NCBI GenBank assembly: GCA_031277685.1
Contig: JAITLV010000208.1
Location: 1-56,965, forward strand
DNA from: Sphingobacterium sp.
GTDB taxonomy: Bacteria; Bacteroidota; Bacteroidia; Sphingobacteriales; Sphingobacteriaceae
DNA: 56,965 bases
Direction: 5' to 3'
The notes beneath the pieces are model-generated. The model was not told the origin of the DNA and did no database searches. It saw only the letters and a list, made by a program, of their open reading frames with translations. Below are positions 50,333 to 56,965 of this stretch, one piece after another. A program made the translations under genes and the position numbers. The stretch's first letter is position 1. Every line of letters begins with the position of its first letter.

Positions 50333-50698
50333 TTATTATTCATTTGAAATCATGGAATACAAAACTACTCATTGCCGACCAATTTCATGTCATTTGTTTG
50401 TTTTTAATGGAATTGCGATCAATGCATTTATGTGCATGAATGACTAGCAGTATCCGTAAAGTGGTGTAGAAAATTACTGATTGGGCAATCCTATTGATTA
50501 AGAGGTTTGTAGCTTAGCTTTGGAGCAGTGGTGTTTTTGGATGTATCTTGGAACTTGCCTAGTAAGCCTGAGTTCCATTTAGCCGCTTTCGGAATGCGTT
50601 GTGCTTGCGATGGTTTCCGTATAATTATAATTGTATATAAAGGCAAATTTATCTAAGTTTGACTATTGATATGCATGGATTTGCATGAAAGTTTAATT
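50333..50698. other. 366-bp divergent intergenic region
   Basis: No ORF. It contains the GT51 gene's promoter (50631-50661); nothing else recognised. Confidence 0.5.
50631..50661 (+). promoter_or_regulatory. promoter that decides the GT51 start
   Basis: TTG (50631-50633), a 20-nt spacer, then TAAGTTTG (50654-50661). The predicted transcript starts near 50667, so a TTG at 50666 cannot be the start codon. The ATG at 50699 then has a leader of about 32 nt. Confidence 0.6.
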
Positions 50699-52903
50699 AT
50701 GTCCAATCGATTTATTACATCTCTGAAGTCCCGCAAGTGGCGATGGCTTTATATTACTTTCGCTGTTTTTTTGATCTTGGTCATTGCGGTGGGCACTTAT
50801 GCGTACCAAAAGAGAGATGGAATGCTCATGGGCGCAATCAATAAAGCAAAAGCTAAACTACTGGAAAAGTACGATATGGATCTAAAAATTCAATATTATG
50901 CTTTTCAGGGGATTAATGCCGTTCAGTTTAAAAATATACAGCTGTTACCTCGAAATCGGGAACCATTGGCTCAAATCAATGATCTGACGGTATCGGTTAA
51001 ACTATGGCCACTTTTGTTTGGTGATGTAAAGTTGGGAGAGGTTATTCTGGATAACGCAACCGTGTCTTTGGTAAAGAAAGATTCGATCAGCAATTATGAT
51101 TTCCTGTTTAAGAAGCAAAAAAAGGATACAATAGCGAATGATAATCCAAAGCAGAATTTAGCTGCATTGGCTGATCGTTTACTGAAAAATGTATTCTTTA
51201 AGATCCCGAATGACCTCGATCTTAAAAATCTTGAGCTTTCTTATAAAGATGACAGTACTTCGCAACGCATTGTTATTCCTTCAGCAGTCATTGATGGCGG
51301 TGATATGGAATCCAAGTTTTTATTAAACGACCATGAAGCTGCCTGGAATCTAACAGGTACAATAGATTCTGACAATCAAGAGTGTGATTTGCGTCTTTTT
51401 TCGGATAAGAAGGAGGTGAATCTACCTTTGTTACAGCGTAAATTTGGTTTGGCTGTTAGTTTCGATGAGATATCCTTTCGATTGGATAAAGCCAACCGAC
51501 GCAACAAGGAACTACTGGAATTACATGGTAAATGGGGATTTAAAAACCTAAAAGTAAATCATTGGCGCATCTCTAACAAAGATGTTATTTTCCCTGAAGC
51601 GACTATGCAAGGTGCACTGAATATTGGCGCTTCTTCTATTGAGGTCAGTAAGGAAAGTACTGTACAGGTAAAAGATTTTGTTTTTTCTCCGTATCTGAAA
51701 TATGTGCATAAACCCGAAAAGGAGCTTTTCCTGGCTATTCACACCGATAAAATCAAAGCACAGGACTTTTTTGATGCGATGCCGGTTGGGCTATTTCCAG
51801 GTTTGGATGGGATTCAGGTTGAGGGGCATATTCAATACGATCTAAATTTTGCTTTGGAAATAAAAAGACCGGATAAGCTTCTCTTTTCCTCCAAAATGGA
51901 CGACAAGGATCTACAGGTGGTGAAATGGGGAGAAGCTAATATAGGCATGTTAAATACACCGTTTACCTATACCGCATATGAGGATGGTAAACCAATGCGT
52001 GAGATTGTGGTCGGTCCGCAAAATCCGAATTTTACCCCATTGGATCAGATTTCCCGTTATATGCAGATCAGTCTGATCAACACGGAAGATCCATTTTTCT
52101 TTAAACACAAGGGCTTTGAAGAAAAAGCTTTCAAACTCTCTATCGTTACCAATATCAAAGAAAAAGGCTTTAAGCGTGGTGCAAGCACCATATCCATGCA
52201 ATTGGTTAAAAACGTGTTTTTGAATCGGAATAAAACCGTTGTTCGAAAATTGGAGGAGATCCTATTGGTCTGGCTGATGGAGCGTTCACAACAGGTAAGT
52301 AAAAAACGGATGTACGAGGTTTATCTCAATGTGATCGAGTGGGGAAATAATGTGTATGGGATCACCGAAGCTGCCCGTTATTACTTTGGAAAAACTCCAG
52401 CACAGTTAGGACTTGGAGAAAGTATATTTTTGTCGAGCATTGTTCCGCGTCCGAAAAAAGGGTTGAACTTCTTTGATTGGACGGGACATCTGAAAGGAAA
52501 TATGCTGCGATATTTTAATATCTATGGGCATATTATGACCAAAACAGGTCAAATAGGTGTTGATTCGACCAGGTCGGCTTATGGGTTTTACGAAGTTGTA
52601 CTGCAACCGCATCTGCGTGCTGCCAGGCCTGCTATCGTAGATTCCATAGATACCTTGGACATGGGGGATGATCCCTTGCTGTTTGACGATCTGGGAAATG
52701 GAGCTCAGGGAGATAATTTAGAAGGTGTTTCTCTTCCCAAAACCATTAAAAAGATGTCTCATCCGGAAAAACAAGGGGAAGAGGCCACTGAGCCAGAAAA
52801 ACATAAAAGATCTTTATTTGATAAAATCTTGGGCAGAAATAAGGAAGAGAAAGAAAAAACCGAAGAAGAGATGCCTAAGGAGCAAAAAAAGACGCAGAAA
52901 TAG
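50699..52903 (+). CDS. AsmA-like domain fused to GT51 peptidoglycan transglycosylase, no transpeptidase
   Basis: 734 residues. A TM helix is at about 13-34. Residues about 40-400 resemble the AsmA fold (repeated beta strands; LMGAINKAKAKLLEKYDMDLKI, LGEVILDNATVSLVKKD). The GT51 domain spans about 455-610: EDPFFFKHKG with the catalytic Glu, RGASTISMQLVKNVFL, and YLNVIEWGNNVYGITEAARYYFGK. No penicillin-binding SxxK/KTG transpeptidase domain follows; instead there is a K/E-rich tail (about 690-734). It polymerises lipid II glycan chains at the membrane. The AsmA-like half may span the periplasm; its role is unknown. Confidence 0.82.
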   Translation: MSNRFITSLKSRKWRWLYITFAVFLILVIAVGTYAYQKRDGMLMGAINKAKAKLLEKYDMDLKIQYYAFQGINAVQFKNIQLLPRNREPLAQINDLTVSVKLWPLLFGDVKLGEVILDNATVSLVKKDSISNYDFLFKKQKKDTIANDNPKQNLAALADRLLKNVFFKIPNDLDLKNLELSYKDDSTSQRIVIPSAVIDGGDMESKFLLNDHEAAWNLTGTIDSDNQECDLRLFSDKKEVNLPLLQRKFGLAVSFDEISFRLDKANRRNKELLELHGKWGFKNLKVNHWRISNKDVIFPEATMQGALNIGASSIEVSKESTVQVKDFVFSPYLKYVHKPEKELFLAIHTDKIKAQDFFDAMPVGLFPGLDGIQVEGHIQYDLNFALEIKRPDKLLFSSKMDDKDLQVVKWGEANIGMLNTPFTYTAYEDGKPMREIVVGPQNPNFTPLDQISRYMQISLINTEDPFFFKHKGFEEKAFKLSIVTNIKEKGFKRGASTISMQLVKNVFLNRNKTVVRKLEEILLVWLMERSQQVSKKRMYEVYLNVIEWGNNVYGITEAARYYFGKTPAQLGLGESIFLSSIVPRPKKGLNFFDWTGHLKGNMLRYFNIYGHIMTKTGQIGVDSTRSAYGFYEVVLQPHLRAARPAIVDSIDTLDMGDDPLLFDDLGNGAQGDNLEGVSLPKTIKKMSHPEKQGEEATEPEKHKRSLFDKILGRNKEEKEKTEEEMPKEQKKTQK

Positions 52904-53004
52904 CTCGAATAAATAGTGGAATGAAATTATCATGATTTATTCAATTATACAAAGGAATAAATAGATTGGTCGCTTCATCACAACAGAAAGACAAATTTAA
53001 ATAA

Positions 53005-53544
53005 ATGAAAAAAATAGAAATTGACGGATTACTTTTTGAGCCACTTTTTGAGGAAGAACAGATTCAAAAACGGGTTCGTCTGATGGGTATAGATATTAGT
53101 CTGCGCTATGAGCATAAGCAACCTGTTTTTATAGGTGTTTTGAACGGCTGTTTTATGTTTATGGCGGACCTGCTAAAACAGATAGAAGTTCCCTGTGAGA
53201 TGTCTTTTATTAAATTGGCTTCCTACATAGGTACCGGTCAATCCGAATTAAATGAGCTTTTGGGACTAGGGATTGATTTGGAAGGAAGGGATGTAATTAT
53301 TGTAGAAGATATTGTCGACTCTGGTCATTCGTTGAAACATACATTGGATGCGGTGAAGCGGTTGAATCCAGCTAGTGTGATTGCTTGTGCACTGCTGGTC
53401 AAGCCGGAAGCGCTCCAATATCATTTTGAAGAACTGACTTATATTGGTTTTGAGATCAGCAAGGAATTTGTGGTGGGGTATGGTATGGACTTTAATGGAC
53501 TGTGCCGCAATCTTCCCGATATCTATAAGAATGTCCCTGTTTAG
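53005..53544 (+). CDS. hpt: hypoxanthine phosphoribosyltransferase
   Basis: 179 residues with the PRPP loop VIIVEDIVDSGHSL (about residues 94-107) and VLNGCFMFMADLL. It salvages hypoxanthine/guanine to IMP/GMP. The following terminator (53570-53603) isolates it. Confidence 0.92.
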   Translation: MKKIEIDGLLFEPLFEEEQIQKRVRLMGIDISLRYEHKQPVFIGVLNGCFMFMADLLKQIEVPCEMSFIKLASYIGTGQSELNELLGLGIDLEGRDVIIVEDIVDSGHSLKHTLDAVKRLNPASVIACALLVKPEALQYHFEELTYIGFEISKEFVVGYGMDFNGLCRNLPDIYKNVPV

Positions 53545-53569
53545 ATTGAAGTGATTAAATTCGATAGCA

Positions 53570-53603
53570 GTCGGGCCTGTATCCTTAAAGATACAGGCCC
53601 GAC
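53570..53603. terminator. bidirectional intrinsic terminator (hpt/tag)
   Basis: GTCGGGCCTGTATC (53570-53583) pairs with GATACAGGCCCGAC (53590-53603). Confidence 0.88.
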
Positions 53604-53616
53604 GTTTTGATTGTCG

Positions 53617-54183
53617 TTAATATTTAAAAGAACAAGTTTCAATATGATCATTGACCATGCCGACTGCCTGCATATAGGCGTAACAGATGGTGGAACCAAA
53701 AAACTTAAATCCTCTTTTTTTCATGTCTTTTGCTATTTTATCAGAAATCGGAGTGGTTGCTGGAACCTGCTGTAAACTGGGCCAATGATTAGTTATCGGC
53801 TGCTGTTCGGGTAAAAACGTATATAGGTAGTTGTAAAAGCTACCGTATTCTGTTTGAACTTTAGTGAACAACTGTGCATTTGTAATAGTCGATTCGATTT
53901 TATTTCGATGTTTGATTATACCAGATTCTTTCAGGAGCCTATTGACATGATCTGCTGTATAAGCAGCTACTTTTTTGACGTCGAAATGAGCAAATGCTTC
54001 CTGATAAGCTGATCTTCGGCGGAGAATCGTAATCCAGCTCAAGCCTGCCTGTGCTGATTCCAGTACTAGAAATTCGAATAAGGTTTTGTCATCCTTCACT
54101 TGTCGTCCCCATTCTTTATCGTGGTAGTTGACATATTGTTCATCAGATCCGCACCATTGACAACGTATTATTTCTTTTGGCAT
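53617..54183 (-). CDS. tag: DNA-3-methyladenine glycosylase I
   Basis: 188 residues. The Tag signature is RCQWCGSDEQYVNYHDKEWGR at the N-terminus (zinc-binding Cys/His) and FEFLVLESAQAGLSWITIL; the late GSTICYAYMQAVGMVNDHIETCSF supplies the remaining zinc ligands. It excises 3-methyladenine from alkylated DNA. It diverges from DUF4271-hemD across about 120 bp. Confidence 0.94.
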   Translation of the reverse strand: MPKEIIRCQWCGSDEQYVNYHDKEWGRQVKDDKTLFEFLVLESAQAGLSWITILRRRSAYQEAFAHFDVKKVAAYTADHVNRLLKESGIIKHRNKIESTITNAQLFTKVQTEYGSFYNYLYTFLPEQQPITNHWPSLQQVPATTPISDKIAKDMKKRGFKFFGSTICYAYMQAVGMVNDHIETCSFKY

Positions 54184-54199
54184 GTTCTATAAAGATTTT

Positions 54200-54232
54200 T
54201 TGAATGCAATATAACTTTTTATCCTAACTTTA
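54200..54232 (+). promoter_or_regulatory. promoter of DUF4271-hemD
   Basis: TTG (54200-54202), a 22-nt spacer, then TAACTTTA (54225-54232), one mismatch from TAnnTTTG. Confidence 0.45.
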
Positions 54233-54303
54233 CGACCATAAAAGAGTTTCGAATTTACACGGCTATTGATTTCTGAATGGCCGATAAGAGACAATTTATT
54301 TCA

Positions 54304-55275
54304 ATGAAAGTTAACATCTTTAGATATTATATTGTATTTGTTATCCTTTTTGTGTGTTCGGCTGTACAGTTGAGTGCACAACGACGGACATTGCGACAGG
54401 TGAGCCAAGATACTCTGGCTGTAGTTGATAGTACAGCTGCTTTAAAGGATTCGATTCTGTCACCAAATCAACAGGTGCTAGCGTCTTTGAATCCGGCGCT
54501 TCAAAAACAATATAAAATCGTCACAGTAGAAGCAGAGGGGCTGGTTATTCACAACAGCTATGATTATGATGTGAAACAGTATTTTAAAGGCAACCACCGT
54601 AATAATGCCTTGGAAAGACAATATGGGACGCCGAAACCGCATCGGGAGAACTGGATATTATTTACAGCACTTTTTTTAATATTTGGAGTTGGGCTAATTC
54701 GTGTATTTTTTCCATCGGATATAAAACTGGTCTTTCAGGGGTATTTTGATGACCGTGTATTATTATCCGTTAGTAAAGAAGATACAATTCTGACCTCCTG
54801 GCCATTTATTTTTCTGTTTATATTGTTCTCTGGTGCCGTGGCGTTATTCGTTAGTTTGTTTTATGCTTATGAATTGAACCGCTTTGATTTTATTACCTTT
54901 CCCAATTATATTAAAACAGTGGGTATGGTTGGTGGGTTATTTGCTTTCAAAATTGGTTTTATCCGCTTTTTATCCTTTGTATTTGAAATTAGGAAGCTTG
55001 TTAAAGAATATGTGACGGTGTTATATCTCATTTATTTTAACACACTTTTTCTGATGCTTCCAGCGCTATTAATATTGAGTCTTGTCCCTATAACCGCGGT
55101 TGGTGTCGTATTACATCTCACTATTACTGGAGCCATCTTGCTTTTCTTATATCGGTTTCTCAAGACGGCAGCTCATATTATGTCGATGTATAAATTTTCA
55201 ATTTCCTATTTAATTTTGTACCTTTGTTGCCTAGAAATAGCACCAATATTAATACTGTTAAGATTATTGAGCTAA
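54304..55275 (+). CDS. DUF4271 multi-pass membrane protein
   Basis: 323 residues from the ATG at 54304 (MKVNIFRYYIVFVILFVCSAVQLSAQ), which gives a signal peptide; an ATG at 54277 adds nine residues and cannot be excluded. A soluble linker (about 30-115) leads to about six hydrophobic helices (about 118-320). The family is Bacteroidota-specific and of unknown function. It ends 11 bp before hemD; the pairing is conserved in this phylum, so a haem- or quinone-related role is possible but not shown. Confidence 0.85.
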   Translation: MKVNIFRYYIVFVILFVCSAVQLSAQRRTLRQVSQDTLAVVDSTAALKDSILSPNQQVLASLNPALQKQYKIVTVEAEGLVIHNSYDYDVKQYFKGNHRNNALERQYGTPKPHRENWILFTALFLIFGVGLIRVFFPSDIKLVFQGYFDDRVLLSVSKEDTILTSWPFIFLFILFSGAVALFVSLFYAYELNRFDFITFPNYIKTVGMVGGLFAFKIGFIRFLSFVFEIRKLVKEYVTVLYLIYFNTLFLMLPALLILSLVPITAVGVVLHLTITGAILLFLYRFLKTAAHIMSMYKFSISYLILYLCCLEIAPILILLRLLS

Positions 55276-55286
55276 AACTGGTTAAT

Positions 55287-56057
55287 ATGCAAACTTCAGA
55301 CGTAGAAAGAGCAAAGAAGGTAAAAAGTGTACTGGTGACTTTACCAAAACCTGAAAACGATAAGTCCCCTTATTATGATTTAGCAAAGAAATACGGGTTA
55401 AAATTAGATTTTCGAGGTTTTATACACGTAGAAGGAGTTCCCGCCAAAGATGTGCGTAGGGATAAGGTTAATTTAGCGGATTATTCTGCAGTGATATTTA
55501 CAAGCAGAAATGCTGTAGATCATTATTTTAGAATTTGCGAAGAGATGCGATTTGAAGTGTCTGCAGAAATGAAATATTTTTGTATTTCAGAGACGATTGC
55601 CCTCTATCTTCAAAAGTATATTCAATATCGGAAACGTAAGATTTTCTTTGGCAAACAAACGGCCAAAGACCTTGAAGAAGTGTTGAAGAAACACAAAGGA
55701 GAGAATTTCTTATTCCCGTGTTCGGATGTCGCCAATGAGGAAACAAGTAATTGGTTACAACAAAACGGCTATAAGTTTACACCAGCTGTGCTTTTTAGAA
55801 CCGTTGTAAGTGATTTGACGGATCTGAAAGATGTTTTCTACGATGTTATCGTGTTCTTTAGTCCTTCTAGTGTACAATCGTTATACGATAACTTTCCTGA
55901 TTTTAAACAAAATAATACAAGGATTGCAGCATTTGGTGCTTCTACTCAACAGGCGCTTTTGGATCACGGATTGATTTTAGATATCCCTGCTCCAACACCA
56001 AAAGCACCTAGTATGACCATGGCTGTTGAAGAATATATCAAGAGGGTAAATAAATAA
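55287..56057 (+). CDS. hemD: uroporphyrinogen-III synthase
   Basis: 256 residues from the ATG at 55287 (MQTSDVERAKKVKSVLVTLPKPE); a TTG frame from 55224 would overlap DUF4271 and is rejected. Two-lobed HemD layout: N-terminal KSVLVTLPKPENDKSPYYDLAKKYGLKL and YSAVIFTSRNAVDHYF, then DVIVFFSPSSVQSLYDNFPDF and RIAAFGASTQQALLDHGLIL. It closes hydroxymethylbilane to uroporphyrinogen III in tetrapyrrole synthesis. It follows DUF4271 in the same operon. Confidence 0.9.
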   Translation: MQTSDVERAKKVKSVLVTLPKPENDKSPYYDLAKKYGLKLDFRGFIHVEGVPAKDVRRDKVNLADYSAVIFTSRNAVDHYFRICEEMRFEVSAEMKYFCISETIALYLQKYIQYRKRKIFFGKQTAKDLEEVLKKHKGENFLFPCSDVANEETSNWLQQNGYKFTPAVLFRTVVSDLTDLKDVFYDVIVFFSPSSVQSLYDNFPDFKQNNTRIAAFGASTQQALLDHGLILDIPAPTPKAPSMTMAVEEYIKRVNK

Positions 56058-56083
56058 TAGCCTTGTAACAAGGTAAATAACAG

Positions 56084-56109
56084 AAAAAGGGTTTTTAAGA
56101 CCCTTTTTT
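56084..56109 (+). terminator. intrinsic terminator of hemD
   Basis: AAAAAGGGT pairs with ACCCTTTTT, then further T. Confidence 0.8.
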
Positions 56110-56464
56110 TGTTATTTATTTAGTTTGAGCGCCCATAAAGATCCATAAGGATTTACATCCGCGCTGATTTATATCTGCCTACATCCGCATAATTTCATTT
56201 TTGTGTGTGTTGGAGACAAGATCTATTGGGATGATATGACTCTATTGCTATTGTGGAAAGAATAGGTAAATAGAAGGGGTATTACAGTTGTTTGCTAGGA
56301 TATCAATATGATGGTGGACCGAATCGATGGTGTTAAAATGTAATAAAAGTGACGCAGGTCATTGAGATTTTAAGTATATTTCTATTAAATTGCTTGGAAT
56401 AATTTATTCCAATTAAAAATAAAGCATAGGCAGTATTTTTAAAATTTGATAGAAATATTTTTTT

Positions 56465-56472
56465 TATGTTTG
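56465..56472 (+). promoter_or_regulatory. -7 element TATGTTTG of the cupin-like gene
   Basis: Consensus match 23 nt before the GTG start; a TTG (56446-56448) lies 16 nt upstream, slightly too close. Confidence 0.4.
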
Positions 56473-56495
56473 TAATTAAGCAAAATTAGTCAATC

Positions 56496-56965
56496 GTGAA
56501 GTTAAAGCAAGTTGATAAAATTTCGGGCATTCGATCAGAGGACTTCTTAAAAAATTATCTGAAACCAGGTTTTCCTGTAATCATATCAGATTTTATAAGT
56601 GCAGATAGTCCAGCGTGGAAGAAATGGAGTTATGATTACTTTAAAGAAATTGCAGGGGATATAAAAATAGATGTCTACGGTAAAGAGGAGGAATCGATGG
56701 ACCGCGCTGCCAGTGCTCCTGTTGGCCATATGACATTTGCAGAATATTTGGATCTGATCACAAGGGAACCGACAGAGTTACGGTTATTTTTGTTCAATCT
56801 ACTCAAAATACGCCCTGAATTGAAACACGATGTTATTTATAACGATGTCACAGGCGGTAAGGTATTGCAATGGTTGCCATTTATGTTCTTTGGTGGAGAG
56901 GGGTCAAGTACCCGTAATCATTTCGATATTGATATGTCACACGTGTTTATTTCTCAATTTCAAGG
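56496..56965 (+). CDS. cupin-like/JmjC domain dioxygenase-type protein (3' end outside window)
   Basis: 156 codons to the window end, starting at a GTG (56496; VKLKQVDKISGIRSEDFLKNY). The frame is protein-like throughout. PGFPVIISDF is the opening strand of cupin_8/JmjC proteins (FIH-like), and STRNHFDIDMSHVF contains the His-x-Asp iron ligands. Such proteins are 2-oxoglutarate/Fe(II) dioxygenases, often hydroxylases. The distal His ligand lies outside the window. No in-frame ATG occurs before codon 69. Confidence 0.75.
   Translation, partial: MKLKQVDKISGIRSEDFLKNYLKPGFPVIISDFISADSPAWKKWSYDYFKEIAGDIKIDVYGKEEESMDRAASAPVGHMTFAEYLDLITREPTELRLFLFNLLKIRPELKHDVIYNDVTGGKVLQWLPFMFFGGEGSSTRNHFDIDMSHVFISQFQ

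Larger units (their letters stand above)
56058..56495. other. 438-bp AT-rich intergenic region
   Basis: Holds the hemD terminator (56084-56109), a small hairpin CCTTG/CAAGG (56061-56073) and, near its end, the -7 element TATGTTTG (56465-56472). No ORF. Confidence 0.5.

Noticed and set aside
50666..50698. TTG or ATG (50675) starts for the GT51 gene
   Set aside because: The promoter at 50631-50661 predicts transcription starting at about 50667, leaving no leader for these; the ATG at 50699 is better.
1..56965. CRISPR array or insertion sequence
   Set aside because: No regularly spaced direct repeats, and no transposase motifs in any frame read.

Overview
The window looks like Bacteroidota chromosome, most likely Sphingobacteriaceae (Sphingobacterium/Pedobacter-like). 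Pointers are the lineage families DUF5683, DUF2911, DUF4271 and DUF6520, a SusC/SusD pair, a TlpA-DUF3738 protein, TAnnTTTG-type promoter elements with few Shine-Dalgarno motifs, and gene orders typical of the group (parA-parB-DUF5683-dapB-lepB; DUF4271-hemD). No database search was possible, so product names rest on motifs and recognised family sequence.

Layout. 1-261: tRNA cluster (one partial, two tRNA-Val). 330-9076: PagL-like outer-membrane protein (-), M16 protease, FMN reductase (-), then parA, parB, DUF5683 and dapB. 9093-18926: lepB, pdxJ (-), cdaA, DUF2911 (-), a FucP-type sugar transporter (-), an overlapping histidine kinase/DinB/hotdog thioesterase operon (-), and gltX. 18984-36860: a 17.8-kb accessory island bounded by a perfect 99-bp direct repeat. 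36761-40491: DHA2-type efflux pair (HlyD plus MFS, -) with a divergent AraC regulator. 40502-56965: SNF2 helicase (-), dapF (-), degP/htrA, low-MW phosphatase, a small unknown protein, cyclophilin, exonuclease III, Mrp ATPase (-), an AsmA-GT51 transglycosylase, hpt, tag (-), DUF4271, hemD, and a cupin-like JmjC gene cut by the window end.

The island is the notable part. Its 99-bp repeat is the 3' end of the MFS efflux gene. The left copy still abuts the gltX terminator and the right copy completes the intact MFS gene, so the ancestral order was gltX-terminator-MFS and the insertion preserved the reading frame and stop. Cargo, left to right: a trimeric-tail-like surface protein; two YD/RHS proteins, the second ending in a swapped AT-rich toxin-like tail that overlaps a small lipoprotein (candidate immunity protein); two HTH regulators with palindromic operator-like sites; a ~500-nt stretch full of hairpins; a TlpA-DUF3738/SusC/SusD operon; a small secreted DUF6520 protein; and a decayed right end with an HNH/NUMOD4-like remnant. 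No integrase is visible.

Housekeeping genes cover chromosome partitioning, diaminopimelate synthesis (dapB, dapF), secretion (lepB), c-di-AMP (cdaA), envelope quality control (degP, cyclophilin), peptidoglycan glycan synthesis, base and AP-site repair, and tetrapyrrole synthesis.
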